Of a stretch of DNA of 64,000 bases, positions 17,655 to 27,490 are shown one piece after another. This DNA is from Silvibacterium dinghuense. Its GTDB lineage: Bacteria; Acidobacteriota; Terriglobia; Terriglobales; Acidobacteriaceae. Location: NCBI RefSeq assembly GCF_004123295.1, contig NZ_SDMK01000001.1:1922001-1986000 (forward strand), in the 5' to 3' direction. Made by a program: the position numbers and the translations under genes. Position 1 is the stretch's first letter; each line of letters begins with the position of its first letter. A model generated the notes under the pieces. The model was not told the DNA's origin. It saw only the letters and a program-made list of their open reading frames with translations, and did no database searches.

Positions 17655-20033
17655 TTAGTTGTTGGTCTTCTTGGTGGCGCGGGTGGCTGGACGGGTGCGA
17701 GGCTTGGCCTTGCCGTTGCCGTTCAGATGCGGGGTCTCGATGACGCCGCGGGTCCAGTACTGGCCCTGAGCGTCGACCTCGATACCGTGCACCTCGCGCT
17801 CGAAGCCGGGGAAACGGCGGCCGAAGTCTTCGAGAGCCATGAGGAGCTGGATGGTCGGGCTGTCGATGCCGCCCAGCCGCTCGCCGGGCATGCGGATCGG
17901 GATTCCCGGCGGGTAGGGGACGAGCATGACGGCTGGGATGCGGCCGGCCATCTCGGCCACCTTGACGCGCTCGGTACCGTTGCGGATGAGTTTCTGGTAG
18001 GTCTGCGCCGGGGTAAGCACCGGGTTCGGCTCGGTGTCGCAGGCGGCATGCAGCAGCCCGGGCAGGTTCAGCTCACGCATAGCGTTGTGCATGTCGTCAG
18101 AGAGCTGCTTGAGGGTCATGCTGCCGTAGCGGTCCGGATACTTGGCCGTCAGCGCGGGCAGAGCCTCGTTGAGCATGGCTTCCTGGTCGTAGAGACGCTT
18201 GAACTCGAAGAGCGTTTCGAGCAGGCTGCCCCACTTGCCCTTGGAGGTGCCGACCGAGAACAACGTGAGGATGGTGTAGTCACCGGTACGGGCGATTTCG
18301 ACGCGGCGAGCGTCGAGGAAGGCGGTGAGGATGGCGGCCGGGATGCCCCAATCCTGCATGACGCCCTGCGGGCTGATACCGGGCAGCAGGATGGTGACCT
18401 TCGTCGGATCGAGCAGGACGTAGTCGTCCTGGACGGCATCGTCGGTGAAGCCATGCCAGTCTTCACCCGGCTTGAGGGTCCAGCAGTCGGCGTTGTCGCC
18501 CAGCAGATCGTCCGGCGCGTCCTCGAAGCGGAAGATCTCGCCCGTCTCCTTGTCGGTGACGTAGTCGGGCTGGAACATACCGAAGAACCACCAGTCGCCT
18601 TCCTCGGACTTGAGGCGGTGGGCGACGGAAGCCATGGCCTTGCGGAAGGTGATAGCGTCCTGGATGGTCTCTTCCATCAGGGTCGAGCCGGCCGGCTCGT
18701 CCATCATGGCCGTGGCCACGTCGATGGAGGCGATCATCGGGTAGAAGGGCGAGGTCGTTCCGTGCATCATGAACGACTCGTTGAACTGATCGAACTCGAG
18801 CGGCGCGCGTGGGCTGAGCTTGACGTGGATCATGGACGCCATGGAGAAGGCGGCCAGCATCTTGTGCGTGGACTGGGTGGCGAAGATGAGCGGCCGGTCG
18901 GGCATTTCATCTGGCACGTCCATGGCGAAGCGGCCCTTATAGAGCGAGTGGAACTTGGCGTAGGCGTACCAGGCCTCGTCGAAGTGGACGCGGGGCACGG
19001 ACTTCGAGAGCTCTTCGACCACCGCATCGACGTTGTAGCAGAAGCCGTCGTAAGTCGAGTTGGTGACGACGGCATAGCTCGGATCGCGCGAGACGGCGCC
19101 AGCAGCAAAGGGGCTCTTGTCGATGAGCGCGCGAATCTGCTCGGGCTTGAAGCGCTCGAGCGGGACCAGGCCGATCATGCCATAGCCGTTGCGCGTGGGC
19201 TTGAAGTAGACCGGGCGAGCGCCGGTGACGGTCAGCGAGTGGCAGATGGACTTGTGGCAGTTCAGGTCGGCGATGACCATCTCGTCCTGGCCGATGACGC
19301 CGTGGCCGACGATCTGGTTCGAGGTCGAGGAGCCGCCGAGGACATAGAAGGTCCAGTCGGCGCCGAAGATGCGGGCGGCATTGCGCTCGGACTCAGCCGG
19401 CGGACCGACGTGATCGAGCCAGGAGCCGAGCTCGGCGGTGGAGATGCCGAGGTCGGAGCGCATAAGGTTCTCACCGAAGAACTGGTGGAAGGCCATGCCG
19501 ACGGGGTGCTTGAGGAAGGCGACGCCGCCCATGTGGCCGGGGGCATCCCAGGAGTAGGCTCCCTGGTCGGTGTACTTGACCAGCTCGCGGAAGTACGGCG
19601 GCAGGAGCTGCTCGTGGTAACGCTCAACGGCAAAGTCGACGCGGTTGGCGATGAAGGCCGGGGTATCGCCGAAGAGGTGGATGTACTCGTGCACCTGCTT
19701 GACCACTTCGAGCGGCAGCTCGCTGACCAGCGTGCGGTCGGCGATGAGGAAGATCGGCAGCTTCTTGTTGCGATAGCGGACTTCGCGGATGATGCGCAGC
19801 GCGGCGCGCTCGTCGAACTGGTTGTCGTCCTCTAAATCCCAGTCGAGCAGAATGGCGCTGTGCGAGGGATCGGACTTGACGAGCGACAGACCGTCATCCG
19901 GCGTAACGGTACGGACAACGCGATAACCTTCTTCATTGATAGCCGAGACCAGTCGCTCCATCGCGCGGTCGGCGACCGAATCGGTGTTGCCAACCTCACT
20001 GGCGATGAGCAGTACCCAGCGGCCTTGATTCAT
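17655..20033 (-). CDS. Orn/Lys/Arg decarboxylase (class I, fold-type I PLP enzyme)
   Basis: This protein of about 792 residues carries all modules of the inducible amino-acid decarboxylases. The N-terminal CheY-like wing domain spans about 8-135 (SHSAILLDWDLED, PIFLIADRT). The PLP-binding major domain spans about 145-600, with DAPGHMGG, HFDEAWYAYAKFHSLY and the Schiff-base lysine near 391 in TQSTHKM. The C-terminal domain follows. It ends in a basic low-complexity tail (about 20 residues, Lys/Arg/Thr rich) not usual for the family. The reaction is decarboxylation of arginine, lysine or ornithine to a polyamine or diamine, which consumes protons. The substrate cannot be assigned from sequence alone. 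The ATG at 20033 has AGAAGGG six bases upstream. No antiporter gene is adjacent. Confidence 0.92.
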   Translation of the reverse strand: MNQGRWVLLIASEVGNTDSVADRAMERLVSAINEEGYRVVRTVTPDDGLSLVKSDPSHSAILLDWDLEDDNQFDERAALRIIREVRYRNKKLPIFLIADRTLVSELPLEVVKQVHEYIHLFGDTPAFIANRVDFAVERYHEQLLPPYFRELVKYTDQGAYSWDAPGHMGGVAFLKHPVGMAFHQFFGENLMRSDLGISTAELGSWLDHVGPPAESERNAARIFGADWTFYVLGGSSTSNQIVGHGVIGQDEMVIADLNCHKSICHSLTVTGARPVYFKPTRNGYGMIGLVPLERFKPEQIRALIDKSPFAAGAVSRDPSYAVVTNSTYDGFCYNVDAVVEELSKSVPRVHFDEAWYAYAKFHSLYKGRFAMDVPDEMPDRPLIFATQSTHKMLAAFSMASMIHVKLSPRAPLEFDQFNESFMMHGTTSPFYPMIASIDVATAMMDEPAGSTLMEETIQDAITFRKAMASVAHRLKSEEGDWWFFGMFQPDYVTDKETGEIFRFEDAPDDLLGDNADCWTLKPGEDWHGFTDDAVQDDYVLLDPTKVTILLPGISPQGVMQDWGIPAAILTAFLDARRVEIARTGDYTILTLFSVGTSKGKWGSLLETLFEFKRLYDQEAMLNEALPALTAKYPDRYGSMTLKQLSDDMHNAMRELNLPGLLHAACDTEPNPVLTPAQTYQKLIRNGTERVKVAEMAGRIPAVMLVPYPPGIPIRMPGERLGGIDSPTIQLLMALEDFGRRFPGFEREVHGIEVDAQGQYWTRGVIETPHLNGNGKAKPRTRPATRATKKTNN

Positions 20034-20271
20034 TCCCAACCCTTCTTACTCCCACGGTCGAATTGACCGAAAATCACCCCAACCGGGGCGAAATCCAGTC
20101 TCAAATATTACAGAAAACCGATGAAGAATCGGTGAGCGGGGAGGCTTATTTTACGGGGCGTAAAAAGGCGCGGCAGCCCAGCCGCCGAGAGGCGTCCGGT
20201 AAGCCGATTCATTACACTCAAATACAGAGATGTGCTGCTCTCCTCGTGTCCCGGCCTGCGTCAGTGAAAGC

Positions 20272-21303
20272 GTGACCTTGCAACGCGCCGGGAGTGCTCC
20301 ATGGATGACGGTGGTACTGGCCGGCCTGGCGCTGTGCGGCACGCTTCTGCCTGTTTCCGGCTGCCGACGGTCCGCTCCGGACGGCGCGATGGCGGATGTG
20401 AACGGCACGATCATCACCGCGGCGCGCGTAGACGAGTACGACCGGCTGCATCCGCAGGCCTTCGGCAACGAGAGCGGTGACCAGCGGCGGATGGATGTGC
20501 TGAACGAGGTGATCATGGAAGAGGTCCTCGAACAGCGGGCGCGCAAGGACCATCTGGAGGCGACCGACGAAGACGCGGACGAGAAGCTGACCGACATGAA
20601 ATCCGGCTACACGCAGGAGGAGTTCGAGCAACAGCTGGCGGCGGCTCACCTGACGATGCAGGATATGCGGACACAGGTGCGGCGCGAGCTGACCATCGAC
20701 CGGCTGCTGAATAAAGATGTGTTCTCGCGGGTGAACATCACCGACGCCGACCTCTCGACCTATTACACCGGCCACCAGGACGAATTTCATTTCCCGGAAA
20801 CGCGCTACCACCTGTCGCGGATCGTGGTGCAGGCGCTGCCGGTCTCCGCAGGAGGACAGCAGCAGGATGCGGCGGCAAGCCGCGCCGAGGCACTGCGGAC
20901 GATCCAGCTGGTGCATCTGCGGCTGCAGGAGGGCGAGAACTTTGCCTCGCTGGCCAGCAGCCTGGCCCGGGTAAAGACAGCAGCCATCGCGGCGGACGCA
21001 GACATTACAGTGTCGGCATCACAGTTGCACACCGACGCATCGCTGGAAGAGAGCGTGGAAAAACTACTGCCCGGACAGACAACCGATGTGCTGGCGAGTC
21101 CGGATGGGACAACCTATGCGATCTACAAGCTGCTCTCGCGCATGCCGGCCGGCGATTACAGCTTTGAAGATCCACGGGTGCAACAGTACATCCGGGAAAC
21201 ACTGCGGACGCAGCGCGGAGACCTGCTGAAGGCCGCATATCTGGACATCCTGCGCAACCAGGCCCATGTGCGGAATTACTATGCGGAACGGCTGCTGCAA
21301 TAA
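20272..21303 (+). CDS. SurA/PpiC-like periplasmic lipoprotein chaperone
   Basis: This protein of about 343 residues starts at GTG 20272, which gives a proper lipoprotein signal with lipobox PVSGC. The region after it (ADVNGTIITAARVDEYDRLHP, a helical bundle with NEVIMEEVLEQRARK and SGYTQEEFEQQLAAAHLT) is typical of SurA N-terminal/trigger-factor-like chaperone domains. The following segment (DEFHFPETRYHLSRIVVQ, then GENFASLASSLA) looks like a degenerate parvulin-type rotamase domain. Its probable role is folding of exported or outer-membrane proteins in the periplasm. It is followed about 90 bp later by an MFS exporter on the same strand. An ATG at 20230 is possible but would add a non-typical N-terminus. 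Confidence 0.75.
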   Translation: MTLQRAGSAPWMTVVLAGLALCGTLLPVSGCRRSAPDGAMADVNGTIITAARVDEYDRLHPQAFGNESGDQRRMDVLNEVIMEEVLEQRARKDHLEATDEDADEKLTDMKSGYTQEEFEQQLAAAHLTMQDMRTQVRRELTIDRLLNKDVFSRVNITDADLSTYYTGHQDEFHFPETRYHLSRIVVQALPVSAGGQQQDAAASRAEALRTIQLVHLRLQEGENFASLASSLARVKTAAIAADADITVSASQLHTDASLEESVEKLLPGQTTDVLASPDGTTYAIYKLLSRMPAGDYSFEDPRVQQYIRETLRTQRGDLLKAAYLDILRNQAHVRNYYAERLLQ

Positions 21304-21393
21304 AGCCGCCGCACCCGACAATTGCGTAGAATGAGGCTTGGCAGCGGCACACCTGCCGCGCGGCCGTCCCTTTCTGCATACGAAGCGAGGAGC

Positions 21394-22731
21394 ATGCCCG
21401 ACCACTCCCCAGACCCCCACCCAGACTCAGATCCAGGCAGGGCCGCGGCTGCATTCCTCTCGCGGGATTTCCGGCTCTATCAGATAGCACGGCTGCTGGT
21501 GATTATCGGGGCCGAGGCGCAGTCACTGGCCGTGGCCTGGCAGGTCTACCAGATCACGCATAAGGCCATCGACCTGGGCTATACGGGACTGGCTCTGTTT
21601 CTGCCGGGATTGTTGTTCATCCTCCCCTCCGGCCATGTGGCGGACCGCTTCGACCGGCGCGCCGTGATCCTTGTCTGCTACGGGCTGCAGATCTTCTGCA
21701 CACTGACGCTGTTCCTCTTCGCACTGCATGGCATGCGAAGCATACTGCCGATCTATGTCGTGCTTTTCCTGGTCGGAACGGGACGCTCGTTCAGCGGACC
21801 GGCCAGCTCGGCGCTGCTGCCGCACCTGGTGCCGAAAGAGCACTTCGTGAACGCAGTGACGTGGGGCGCGACGGTCTTCCAGATCGCGAACATCTCGGGC
21901 CCGGCGCTGGGCGGCGTGCTGTTCACGCTGCCGCTCACGCATGGAATCGTGGCACGACTGGCCGGAGCACCGCTTGTCTTTCTCTTCACACTCACTACGC
22001 TCTGTTGTTTTCTGGTGCTGGTGGGCTCGCTCTCCGTGCGCCCGGGACGGATGGAGCATCGGGCTACCTCGATGGCGACGATCCTTGCGGGCTTTCACTA
22101 TGTGCGGCGCACGCCCATTCTGCTGGGCTCGATCTCGCTGGACCTGTTCGCCGTGCTGCTGGGCGGCGCTGTATCCCTGATGCCGATCTTTGCGCAGGAT
22201 ATTTTGCATGCGGGACCACGCGGTCTGGGACTGCTGCGTGGCGCTCCGGCGCTGGGCGCGATGCTGGTGTCGATCTCGCTGACCTTCCGGCCGATTCACC
22301 GCAAAGCGGGTACGCTGATGTTCACATGTGTAGGAATTTTCGGCGCGGCGACAGTGCTGTTCGGCGTCTCGAAGAGCCTGCCGCTCTCGATGGCGGCGCT
22401 CTTCGTGGTGGGCGCGTCGGATATGGTGTCGGTCGTGATCCGCTCATCGATGCTGCAGCTGGGCACGCCGCCGGAGATGCGCGGGCGGGTGAGCGCGGTG
22501 AATGCGCTGTTCCTCGGCGCATCCAATGAACTGGGCGAGTTCGAGAGCGGCCTTACGGCACAGTGGTGGGGTGCGGTGCGGGCGGTCATCTTCGGCGGCA
22601 TCGGCTCGATGATGGTGACCGGGCTATGGGCTGCGCTGTTTCCTCCGCTGCGGCGCGTGGATCAGCTGACGGCCCAGGCACTGCTGCAGGTAGAGACCGA
22701 AGAAGCATCGAAGGAAGTGCGGCAGCTCTGA
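21394..22731 (+). CDS. MFS transporter (EntS/MFS_3-like exporter)
   Basis: This protein of about 445 residues has roughly 10-12 hydrophobic segments. Its opening (AAFLSRDFRLYQIARLLVIIGAEAQSLAVAWQVYQIT) and loop motif GHVADRFDRR match the MFS_3 group that includes enterobactin exporter EntS. It is an inner-membrane, proton-driven exporter; the substrate is unknown. The ATG at 21394 directly follows AGGAG with short spacing; an upstream ATG at 21331 in frame is an alternative. The stop codon TGA (22729-22731) is immediately followed by a family B repeat pair. Confidence 0.85.
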   Translation: MPDHSPDPHPDSDPGRAAAAFLSRDFRLYQIARLLVIIGAEAQSLAVAWQVYQITHKAIDLGYTGLALFLPGLLFILPSGHVADRFDRRAVILVCYGLQIFCTLTLFLFALHGMRSILPIYVVLFLVGTGRSFSGPASSALLPHLVPKEHFVNAVTWGATVFQIANISGPALGGVLFTLPLTHGIVARLAGAPLVFLFTLTTLCCFLVLVGSLSVRPGRMEHRATSMATILAGFHYVRRTPILLGSISLDLFAVLLGGAVSLMPIFAQDILHAGPRGLGLLRGAPALGAMLVSISLTFRPIHRKAGTLMFTCVGIFGAATVLFGVSKSLPLSMAALFVVGASDMVSVVIRSSMLQLGTPPEMRGRVSAVNALFLGASNELGEFESGLTAQWWGAVRAVIFGGIGSMMVTGLWAALFPPLRRVDQLTAQALLQVETEEASKEVRQL

Positions 22732-22833
22732 GCTGCTGCGCGCAGGGCGATCCGCCTTCGGCCTCTGCTCCCTCTGGTCGCGGCGCTAACCGCGCGGCTT
22801 TTTGCCTTCGGCCTCCGCTCCCTCTGGTCGCGA
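22732..22833 (+). repeat. Tandem family B repeats directly after the MFS stop codon
   Basis: The first copy is at 22732-22783 (GCTGCTGCGCGCAGGGCGAT to CTCTGGTCGCGG). A second, 5'-truncated copy is at 22801-22833. Both are in the sense direction of the MFS gene. Confidence 0.85.
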
Positions 22834-22910
22834 TTTGAGTCCATGGCTCACTCTGCCGGAGCATGGATGGGAGACCCGGTTCCGTTATTTTTATCTTGTA
22901 GAGGTTCTTT

Positions 22911-23639
22911 ATGTGGAAAGCACTGAAACCAATCCTCATCATCACGATCTTTGTCGTGGGCATCGTGGGAACACGATTCTATTTCCTGTGGCGTGAACGC
23001 AATGCGCCATCCACCATGCAGGGTCCGCCTCGCGCAGAACGCAGGCTCACCGCAGACGATGTGGTGCAACCGCGAAAGATGTACATGAACACACTGGCCG
23101 ACGCGAAGGCGCTGGCGGGCACAACCGTGTGGGTACAAGCCGGTTTCACGCTGGACTACTATCCATATGCCACGCACCACGTGGACTTCGCGCATCCCGC
23201 GGGCGTGCTGCCCGGCGTAACACCGCTGGCGGTGAAAGAGGTCGTGGAGCAGAAGACTCCGGCAAACCTGGCCACGCGAATACCGCAGGGCAACAAGCAG
23301 GTATTTGTCGTCTTCACCATGCCAAATGACGAGAAGACGTACGCCACGGCGATCGGCTATGTGCAGGGATCGGATGAAAAGTACTATTGCGACGACATTT
23401 TTTACTATGACGATCCTCACAAGATGTACAGCTTCTGGGGTGCGGAAGTCTGGCAGGCCGTGGATCAACATATTGCCAAGCCGGGCATGAACGAACTGCA
23501 GACGGCAATGTCGCTGGGCATGATCCAGCAGTCGGATGCCTCAACCATAGGCGACCGCACAGTGCACTACGATGTCGGCGGGAAGAAGTGGACGGTCACC
23601 TTCCAGAACGACAAGGCGACGAGCGTGCAACAGCAGTAA
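22911..23639 (+). CDS. Hypothetical protein with N-terminal membrane anchor
   Basis: This 242-residue protein has one N-terminal transmembrane segment (about residues 6-27, PILIITIFVVGIVGTRFYFL) followed by a periplasmic domain rich in aromatic residues (YYCDDIFYYDDPHKMYSFWG). It has no known motif. The strand-rich C-terminus (TVHYDVGGKKWTVTFQNDK) resembles a small beta domain. The ATG is 6 bp after GAGGTTC. A very strong terminator hairpin follows at 23659, so it is separate from the downstream hexosaminidase operon. No function is assigned. Confidence 0.7.
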   Translation: MWKALKPILIITIFVVGIVGTRFYFLWRERNAPSTMQGPPRAERRLTADDVVQPRKMYMNTLADAKALAGTTVWVQAGFTLDYYPYATHHVDFAHPAGVLPGVTPLAVKEVVEQKTPANLATRIPQGNKQVFVVFTMPNDEKTYATAIGYVQGSDEKYYCDDIFYYDDPHKMYSFWGAEVWQAVDQHIAKPGMNELQTAMSLGMIQQSDASTIGDRTVHYDVGGKKWTVTFQNDKATSVQQQ

Positions 23640-23658
23640 GCGAGGTGTTCCGGTGGAA

Positions 23659-23695
23659 GACAGGCGCAGAGAGCGGCATGCTCTCTGCGCCTGTC
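23659..23695 (+). terminator. Strong hairpin, probable terminator
   Basis: A perfect 16-bp stem (23659-23674 with 23680-23695) has a 5-nt loop. The tail CTGTTT is only weakly T-rich. Confidence 0.65.
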
Positions 23696-23724
23696 CTGTT
23701 TGCGGATGCAGAGTTCTGTTCCCT

Positions 23725-23756
23725 CCCACGCCTCGGAACCGAGATGTGGGGCACCC
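23725..23756 (+). repeat. Family A hairpin repeat (diverged stem)
   Basis: CCCACGCCTCG / CGAGATGTGGGG followed by CACCC, upstream of the hexosaminidase gene. Confidence 0.7.
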
Positions 23757-23878
23757 AGCCGCCGCGTGGTGTAGAAAGGATGGAACACGCAGGACAATCG
23801 ATTCGCTCGTACGACGCTGGAGAGATGCGAGCGCACAGGCAGTGGAGGAACGCACACAGGATGCAGGACTTGAGAACG

Positions 23879-25975
23879 ATGAAGCTACGTTCATGCTCGG
23901 TTGCGAAGGTTTTTTGCCTAGGGACTCTGCTGCTGGCTCCGGCTGCGGCTTTCGCGCAGGCAGCAGCGAAACTGATCCCGATGCCGCGGGAGTACAAGGC
24001 CGGCACGGTAGCAGCCCTGGCACAGGGTGTGACGATCACGAGCGACGATGGGCCCGAGGACCGGTTTGCGGCTCAGGACCTGGCGGCGTGGTTCGACGAG
24101 TTGGGCGTACATGCGGAACATGGGCACTCGTCGGTAAAGATCGAGCTGCTGCGCGCAGATTCGAAGCGCGGCGAGAAGGTGCTGGCATCCGCAGGCGTGA
24201 AGCTGGACACAGCCATGCACGACGAGGGTTACGCGATTGTCCCCGAGGACCACGGGCTCGCCGTGGTAGCGGATACGGCCGAAGGCGTCTTCTACGGCGC
24301 CCAGACCGTGAAGCAAATGGTGACCGGCACAGGCGCATCAGCGACACTCGCCGAAGCGACAATCCGGGACTGGCCGGCGATGAAATATCGCGGCGTCTCG
24401 GATGATCTGTCGCGCGGGCCGTTTCCGACACTCGACTTCCAAAAGAAGCAGATTCGCACGCTGGCTGCGTACAAGATGAACGTGTACTCGCCATATTTCG
24501 AGAACACGCTGCAGTATGCATCGGACCCGGTGCCGGGACTCCCGGGCGGCAGCATGTCAAAGGATGATGTGAAGGCGCTGGTGACGTATGCGGCGCAATA
24601 TCACGTGATGGTGATCCCGGAGCAGGAGGCCTTTGGGCATCTGCACCACGTGCTGAAGTACGAAGAGTATGCGCCGCTGGCGGAGACGCCGATGGGCCAC
24701 GTGCTGGCACCGCACCAGGCGGGATCGCTCGACCTGATCGGACAGATGTTCGGCGAGATTGCGCAGGAGTTTCCATCGCCCTTCCTGCATATCGGCGCGG
24801 ATGAGACAGCGGACCTCGGCAAGGGGCAGACGAGGGATGAGGTCGACAAGCGCGGGCTGGGCGCGGTGTACGTGGACTTCCTGCTGCAGATCCACCAGAA
24901 GCTTACACCGCTGAACCGGCGGCTGATGTTCTGGGGCGATATCGGCATGCACGATCCGGCGGAGGTAAAGCGGCTGCCGAAGGACATGATCGCCATCGGC
25001 TGGGAGTATTCCCCGAACCCGAAGGGCTATGCGGACTGGCTGAAGCCCTACACGGACGCGGGCATGGAGACGTGGGTGGCGCCGGGCGTGAACGACTGGA
25101 ATCGCGTGTATCCGGATAACGACTACGCCACGCGAAATATCCAGGGCTTTGTGCATGACGGGCAGCTGGCACACAGCACGGGCATGCTGAACACGGTGTG
25201 GAACGACGACGGCGAGGGCCTCTTCAACGGCGACTGGTACGGCATTCTCTTTGGCGCAGCCGCCGCGTGGCAGCCGACGGAAGCGACCGATGCAGCGGCC
25301 TTCGGCTCGGCATACGGCGAAGTCTTTCACGGCGACGCGACGGGCAAGCTCGACCAGGCACAGCGCGAGATCATTGCTATTTATCAATCGTTGAACGCAG
25401 CAGAGCTCGGCTGGCAGACGGACCGGCTCTACTGGGTGGACCCGTGGTCTGCTGAAGGGCAGGCGATGGGCGCGAAGCTGAATCCCCTGGTGCACGAGAT
25501 GCGGCTGCATGCGGAGCGGGCGATCACGCTGATCGCCGAAGCACGCGCGGCAGGGCCGCTGCGCGAGCCGGATGCGGTGGACGCGCTGGACACAGGCGCG
25601 CGGCGGCTGGACTTCATCGGGCAGAAGTTCGAGACCGCTGAGCTGATCGCGAAGATGTATCGCGAAGCTTACGCGAGCCAAAACGACGCGGAGAAAAAGA
25701 AGCATATCGGCGGCACGCTTTACACCCTCTCGGGCGCGAACGGGCTGTGCGAGGACGTGCGCGACGGCTACAACTATGGGCGACTGCGCTATTCCGATGT
25801 GTGGCTGAAGGAGAACCGGCCTTACTGGCTGCAGAATGTGCTCACGCGTTATGACCTGGCATCGCAGCTATGGGTGACGCGCAGCGCGGCCATCCATGCT
25901 GCACATGTACAGTGGTCGGCACAGCACACGCTGCCGGCGCCGGAGTCGCTGGGTATTCCTGCGGAGAATCGGTAG
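23879..25975 (+). CDS. Secreted GH20-like beta-N-acetylhexosaminidase
   Basis: This protein of about 698 residues has a signal peptide ending near AAAFAQA. An N-terminal GH20b-type alpha/beta domain covers about 30-160 (KLIPMPREYKAG, GYAIVPEDHGLAVVADTAEGVFYGAQTVKQM). The (beta/alpha)8 barrel begins at RGVSDDLSRGPFPT. The catalytic Asp-Glu pair is in HIGADET (about D308-E309), corresponding to the H-x-G-x-D-E motif of GH20. The long C-terminal part (about 400-698) is helical and not assigned. The enzyme should release terminal GlcNAc/GalNAc residues, perhaps from chitin or peptidoglycan fragments. Upstream in-frame codons cross repeat sequence and are not believed. It is directly followed by a symporter gene. 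Confidence 0.85.
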   Translation: MKLRSCSVAKVFCLGTLLLAPAAAFAQAAAKLIPMPREYKAGTVAALAQGVTITSDDGPEDRFAAQDLAAWFDELGVHAEHGHSSVKIELLRADSKRGEKVLASAGVKLDTAMHDEGYAIVPEDHGLAVVADTAEGVFYGAQTVKQMVTGTGASATLAEATIRDWPAMKYRGVSDDLSRGPFPTLDFQKKQIRTLAAYKMNVYSPYFENTLQYASDPVPGLPGGSMSKDDVKALVTYAAQYHVMVIPEQEAFGHLHHVLKYEEYAPLAETPMGHVLAPHQAGSLDLIGQMFGEIAQEFPSPFLHIGADETADLGKGQTRDEVDKRGLGAVYVDFLLQIHQKLTPLNRRLMFWGDIGMHDPAEVKRLPKDMIAIGWEYSPNPKGYADWLKPYTDAGMETWVAPGVNDWNRVYPDNDYATRNIQGFVHDGQLAHSTGMLNTVWNDDGEGLFNGDWYGILFGAAAAWQPTEATDAAAFGSAYGEVFHGDATGKLDQAQREIIAIYQSLNAAELGWQTDRLYWVDPWSAEGQAMGAKLNPLVHEMRLHAERAITLIAEARAAGPLREPDAVDALDTGARRLDFIGQKFETAELIAKMYREAYASQNDAEKKKHIGGTLYTLSGANGLCEDVRDGYNYGRLRYSDVWLKENRPYWLQNVLTRYDLASQLWVTRSAAIHAAHVQWSAQHTLPAPESLGIPAENR

Positions 25976-27472
25976 GTGGCCCATCACCTGAGCGGGCTGG
26001 ACCTGCTGATCGTTGCGGCGTATCTGGCGACGATCACGGTTTTCGGCCTGCGCTTTCGCAACTACGGGCAGACGAGCGGGGGACGCTCGCTCGAGTCGTA
26101 TTTTCTTGCGGACCGGCGGATTCCATGGTGGGCGATTGCGCTCTCCATCGTGGCGGCAGAGACGAGCACGCTGACGATCATCAGCGTGCCGGGCGTCGCG
26201 TACACCGGCGACTGGGGTTTTCTGCAGATCGTGCTCGGCTACCTGCTGGGACGCATCGTGATCTGCGTGCTGTTTCTGCCGCGGTATTTTCGCGGCGAGC
26301 TGATGACGGCCTATCAGGTGATCGGGCAGCGCTTCGGCCCGCAGCTGCACCGGCTCACCGCATTTCTGTTTCTCTTTCTGCGCGCAGCCGCAGAAGGCGT
26401 GCGCGTCTTCGCGGTGTCGATCGTGGTGGGCATCGCCATCGGCACGCGCGATGTGCTATCGATCGGGATCATCTGCCTGCTTACGCTGATCTATACGCTC
26501 GAGGGCGGACTGGCGGCGGTGATCTGGACCGACGTGGCACAGATGGCGCTATACGCGGTGGGCACGCTGACCAGCTTTGTGCTGCTGGGACGGCTGGTGC
26601 CGGGCGGATGGCAGCACATTCATGCGGCGGCGATGGCTGCGGGCAAGATCACGATCTTTCACTTTGCATGGAACGTGACAACGGCCTACACCTTCTGGGC
26701 GGGACTGCTGGGCGGATGCTTCCTGACCATGGCCAGCCACGGCACGGATCAACTGATGGTGCAGCGGCTGCTGGCTGCGAAGAACCTGCGCGAGTCGCGG
26801 ATTGCACTGCTCTCAAGCGGCGTGATGGTGCTGGTGCAGTTCGCGTTGTTCCTCGCGATCGGGACAGGGCTTTATTTCTTCTATGGACGCGCGGCCACGA
26901 CGGCGCCGGACCGGCTCTATCCGCAGTTCCTGATGGACGAGATGCCGCGCGGCGTAGCGGGACTGATGGTGGCGGCGATTCTGGCTGCGGCGATGTCCAA
27001 CCTGAGCGCAGCAGTGAATTCGTTGAGCTCGAGCACCATGGTGGACCTGATTCTGCCACGGCGACCGAGCATAGACGGCGCAGGCAAGACGCGGCTTTCA
27101 CGCGGGCTGACCCTGTTCTGGGCATTCGTGCTGTTTGTGCTGGCGCTGCTCTCGCGCGGCGGCGGCCACGTGGTCGAGGTTGGGCTTTCGATTGCGTCTG
27201 TGGCCTATGGCTCTCTGCTCGGAGTCTTTCTGCTGGGTACATTGAGCAAGCGCGCCAACGAAGGCGGCGCGATGGTGGGCATGCTGTGCGGTTTTACGGT
27301 GAATTTTCTGCTGTGGAAGCAGTCTCATCCGGTGGCTATAGATGAGGGCTCGCTGCATTTTATCTTTCCGAAGATTGCCTGGACATGGTTCGTGCTCGCG
27401 GGCTCGCTGGTAACCTGCGCTACCGGATGGCTGGCCAGCCTGCTGATGCAGGAACGCAAGACCAATTCGTAA
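25976..27472 (+). CDS. Sodium:solute symporter (SSS family)
   Basis: This 498-residue inner-membrane protein has about 13 hydrophobic helices and family motifs (SYFLADRRIPWWAIALSIVAAETSTLTIISVPG, YTLEGGLAAVIWTD, ILAAAMSNLSAAVNSLSSSTMVD). It uses a Na+ gradient for solute uptake. The GTG start immediately follows the TAG stop of the hexosaminidase gene with no gap, so translation is coupled. Position between a hexosaminidase and a NamZ-type gene suggests that the cargo is an amino sugar or a MurNAc-containing fragment. This is inference from context. Confidence 0.9.
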   Translation: MAHHLSGLDLLIVAAYLATITVFGLRFRNYGQTSGGRSLESYFLADRRIPWWAIALSIVAAETSTLTIISVPGVAYTGDWGFLQIVLGYLLGRIVICVLFLPRYFRGELMTAYQVIGQRFGPQLHRLTAFLFLFLRAAAEGVRVFAVSIVVGIAIGTRDVLSIGIICLLTLIYTLEGGLAAVIWTDVAQMALYAVGTLTSFVLLGRLVPGGWQHIHAAAMAAGKITIFHFAWNVTTAYTFWAGLLGGCFLTMASHGTDQLMVQRLLAAKNLRESRIALLSSGVMVLVQFALFLAIGTGLYFFYGRAATTAPDRLYPQFLMDEMPRGVAGLMVAAILAAAMSNLSAAVNSLSSSTMVDLILPRRPSIDGAGKTRLSRGLTLFWAFVLFVLALLSRGGGHVVEVGLSIASVAYGSLLGVFLLGTLSKRANEGGAMVGMLCGFTVNFLLWKQSHPVAIDEGSLHFIFPKIAWTWFVLAGSLVTCATGWLASLLMQERKTNS

Positions 27473-27490
27473 CATGTGAAGGAGTTCGTG

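Noticed and set aside
17559-19835. 758-codon open frame opposite the decarboxylase gene
   Set aside because: The composition (Asp/Gly/Val/Glu rich, low complexity) is that of an antisense shadow; the decarboxylase on the minus strand has all catalytic motifs.
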